Assembly: GCA_027073495.1 (NCBI GenBank)
Contig: JALSVQ010000049.1
Span: 900 to 58,062 of the forward strand
From: Flavobacteriaceae bacterium
GTDB taxonomy: Bacteria > Bacteroidota > Bacteroidia > Flavobacteriales > Flavobacteriaceae
Direction of reading: 5' to 3'
DNA length: 57,163 bases
Part shown: positions 55,399 to 57,163 of the stretch, piece by piece
Position numbering within the stretch: position 1 is the stretch's first letter
How the letters are laid out: every line of letters starts with the position of its first letter
Position numbers and translations under genes: made by a program
The notes under the pieces: model-generated
What the model was told of the DNA's origin: nothing
Database searches by the model: none
Seen by the model: only the letters and a program-made list of their open reading frames with translations

Positions 55399-56267
55399 GT
55401 ACAATCAAATTATTAAAAGCGCGCAGTTTTGGCGAAATTATCCAAGATTCATTTCAGTTTATTGGGCGTAATTTTATACACTTTACGAGTAACTTTATCA
55501 TCATTAATGGGGTGTTTTTAGTACTTACTTTTCTAAGAAGTTATTATTTTGGTGCTGAAATAAAATCTTTTGATACGATACAGCTAGTTTATATCACTAT
55601 TGTAGTTATTGGCGGGTTAATCTCTTTTGCTTTTACTCCTATTTATATGGCATTGTACCATAAAAATAATGGGGCTCATTTTAATTATAAAGATATTTTT
55701 GAATTTTACAAAGCAAATTTTAGCAAAATTCTCATCTATTTTTTGGTGACGCTTTTACTTTTTCTTCCTCTAATTATAGGGTTTTATATTGCATTAATTA
55801 TCATTACTATTACTGTAATAGGTATTTTATTATGGCCTATACTTTTTGCTTTTATTTATTTACTATTTGCTTTTCCGCTGTATGAATATTTGAATTCGGA
55901 TAAAGGCATTTTTGAATGCTATGGTTATGCTTTTTCTCTTATTTTTAAACGTTTTTTTGCAGTAACAAGCGCTATTGCTTTAATATATACAATAATAATT
56001 GTAGCCTACTTTGTTATTCTTGCTGCTCTAGGACTTTTTTCTAGTTTTGTAGGTATAGATTTTAAAGATACTACAGCAATACAAACAGCAATGCAATCTT
56101 ATTTTGAGGTTTTAAGTTCGCCACTTACATTACTTATCAGTATTGTTATTCAAATATTGATTGCTAGCTTTAGTATGAGTACAGGTATCGCCTATTATAG
56201 CCAGAAAGAAGTACTTGAAAAAATAAATCAGTATGATGAACTTGATCAATTAGGGCAAGATTATTAA
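55395..56267 (+). CDS. Multi-spanning membrane protein of the SpoIIM-DUF4129 cluster
   Basis: 290 residues with six membrane helices and a hydrophobic, Phe-rich composition. Resembles DUF4013 or the glycerophosphodiesterase membrane domain in layout, but I give no firm family. Starts with ATG in a 4-bp overlap (ATGA) and ends in a 1-base overlap with the next gene, so it is tightly co-translated. Function unknown. Confidence 0.85.
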   Translation: MSTIKLLKARSFGEIIQDSFQFIGRNFIHFTSNFIIINGVFLVLTFLRSYYFGAEIKSFDTIQLVYITIVVIGGLISFAFTPIYMALYHKNNGAHFNYKDIFEFYKANFSKILIYFLVTLLLFLPLIIGFYIALIIITITVIGILLWPILFAFIYLLFAFPLYEYLNSDKGIFECYGYAFSLIFKRFFAVTSAIALIYTIIIVAYFVILAALGLFSSFVGIDFKDTTAIQTAMQSYFEVLSSPLTLLISIVIQILIASFSMSTGIAYYSQKEVLEKINQYDELDQLGQDY

Positions 56268-57010
56268 TGCAGTTGAAATTACTTTACATAGCATTTTTTA
56301 TAATTTTCAGTATGCAGACTAGTACTGCACAAGACTCCTATGCCTTAGATAGTTTAAATATTGAACGTTCAAATAGTGTTGTTGTAAAACGTAATTTTGA
56401 TAAAAATTTTAAAACTAAATATCAAGGAAGACAGTTTCAATATGAATATACGACTAAAGCTGAAGCCATCAGTTGGTGGGAACGTTTTAAAATTTGGCTT
56501 ATCCGAAAATTAGACCATTTTTTTAGTTCGCAAAAGGCTGCTTCTCATTTTGCTTCTGGATTGATAAAAACCATTTACATTATAGCATTGCTTATTGCTG
56601 TCTTTTTTATTGTTAAAGCTTTGGTTAACAAAGAAGGCAATTGGATTTTTGGCAGAAGTTCTGACAAAATAAATGTCAATTCTAGTGAAATTGAACAACA
56701 ATTAATGGAAACTGATTTTGATATTTTAATCAATAAAGCTATTAAAAAACAAAATTACCGATTGGCAATACGCTATCAATATCTTAAAACACTCAAGGCG
56801 CTTAGCCAAAAAGAGTTTATCATTTGGGATTTTGAAAAAACTAACAAAGACTATTATTACGAACTAAAAGATCTAAAGATCAAATCACAATTTGCTTTTG
56901 TTTCGTATATTTACAATTACAGTTGGTATGGTGAATTTGAAGTCAATAAAAGTACCTATGATGAGGCGAGTCAAGCTTTTGAACAATTATTTAAAACAAT
57001 AAAACGATGA
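56267..57010 (+). CDS. DUF4129 domain protein
   Basis: 247 residues. Signal peptide (MQLKLLYIAFFIIFSMQTSTAQ), periplasmic segment, one membrane helix (about 100-120, TIYIIALLIAVFFIVKALV) and a cytosolic C-terminal DUF4129 domain (RLAIRYQYLKTLKALSQKEFI, then DYYYEL). DUF4129 proteins are partners of MoxR ATPase/DUF58 complexes, probably in envelope stress or chaperone roles. TAATG start junction and 4-bp overlap with the following gene. Confidence 0.9.
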   Translation: MQLKLLYIAFFIIFSMQTSTAQDSYALDSLNIERSNSVVVKRNFDKNFKTKYQGRQFQYEYTTKAEAISWWERFKIWLIRKLDHFFSSQKAASHFASGLIKTIYIIALLIAVFFIVKALVNKEGNWIFGRSSDKINVNSSEIEQQLMETDFDILINKAIKKQNYRLAIRYQYLKTLKALSQKEFIIWDFEKTNKDYYYELKDLKIKSQFAFVSYIYNYSWYGEFEVNKSTYDEASQAFEQLFKTIKR

Positions 57011-57163
57011 GTAAACCACTAAAAATATATGGTGTACTGCTCATTATCGTTTTGATATTGGCTGGAGTTACTTCTAAAAGAGCGCCTCGAAAAGTAGATT
57101 GGACACCGTCATTCAATAGCAAGCACAAATCTCCTTGGGGTACTTATGTACTATTTAACGAAT
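57007..57163 (+). CDS. DUF4350 domain protein, 5' part (cut by right edge)
   Basis: 52 residues are visible: a basic N-terminus, one membrane helix (about 8-24, YGVLLIIVLILAGV), then VDWTPSFNSKHKSPWGTYVL, the typical beginning of DUF4350 proteins of this cluster. ATG overlaps the DUF4129 stop by 4 bp (ATGA). The MoxR ATPase and DUF58 genes are expected right of the window. Confidence 0.85.
   Translation, partial: MSKPLKIYGVLLIIVLILAGVTSKRAPRKVDWTPSFNSKHKSPWGTYVLFNE

Overview
The window looks like a chromosomal segment of a marine-type member of the Flavobacteriaceae (Bacteroidota). The signs are low GC, type IX secretion (T9SS) sorting domains of both type A and type B, many short lipoproteins, a short Bacteroidota primary sigma factor, DUF4290/DUF4293/DUF4199 genes, repeated Bacteroidota -7 promoter elements (TAnnTTTG), and use of TTG/GTG starts with little Shine-Dalgarno signal. 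It is mostly core genome. I see no prophage, insertion sequence, integron or CRISPR array. The genus cannot be named from the sequence alone.

Layout. 1-0.8 kb: 3' end of a repeat-built T9SS type B surface protein. 1.0-3.4 kb: two tandem paralogous lipoproteins of unknown function. 3.4-5.3 kb (minus): polyprenyl synthase, an ECF sigma factor whose leader holds a perfect 20-bp inverted repeat, and a small Cys/His protein that may be its anti-sigma factor. 5.6-6.6 kb: a full-length arginine kinase, rare in bacteria. 6.8-12.4 kb (minus): fused B12-dependent isobutyryl-CoA mutase IcmF leading an operon of small envelope proteins and an Smr protein. 12.5-14 kb: DUF4199 protein and a polyprenol-type glycosyltransferase. 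14-16.3 kb (minus): ffh-folD. 16.5-18.6 kb: LEA-like repeat protein, LysE exporter, HMG-CoA lyase. 18.7-20.8 kb: secreted lipase-like T9SS protein. 20.9-24.8 kb: glyA, divergent fumarylacetoacetase, TPR-like lipoprotein. 25.2-27.5 kb (minus): an ExbB/ExbD/ExbD proton-channel operon. 27.6-35.9 kb: tRNA-Ser, asparaginase, cyclophilin-FKBP fusion, WbqC protein, OxyR, HerA-like ATPase, RecF, TPR protein. 36-45 kb: two tRNA-Val, proline dehydrogenase, aroB, rpoD, NUMOD4/HNH-like protein, murA cluster, rho. 45.1-51.4 kb (minus): retropepsin, membrane-anchored TPR-CHAT protease, PKD/beta-barrel protein and a ZU5-like lipoprotein. 51.6-57.2 kb: methylmalonyl-CoA mutase large subunit with an RDD protein, then divergently a SpoIIM/DUF4129/DUF4350 membrane operon that runs off the right edge.

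Together many genes serve amino-acid and acyl-CoA catabolism: asparaginase, proline dehydrogenase, fumarylacetoacetase for tyrosine, HMG-CoA lyase for leucine, and two B12 mutases for branched-chain and propionate carbon. This fits a protein-degrading heterotroph.

The most interesting items are the CHAT-retropepsin-PKD/barrel operon (two unrelated protease folds coupled to an outer-membrane-type protein), the arginine kinase, the long hairpin abutting the TTG start of the ECF sigma gene, and two families of short REP-like intergenic repeats. One family has three recognisable copies, two of which flank the ZU5 lipoprotein gene. Functions are assigned by recognising motifs by eye; no database search was possible.
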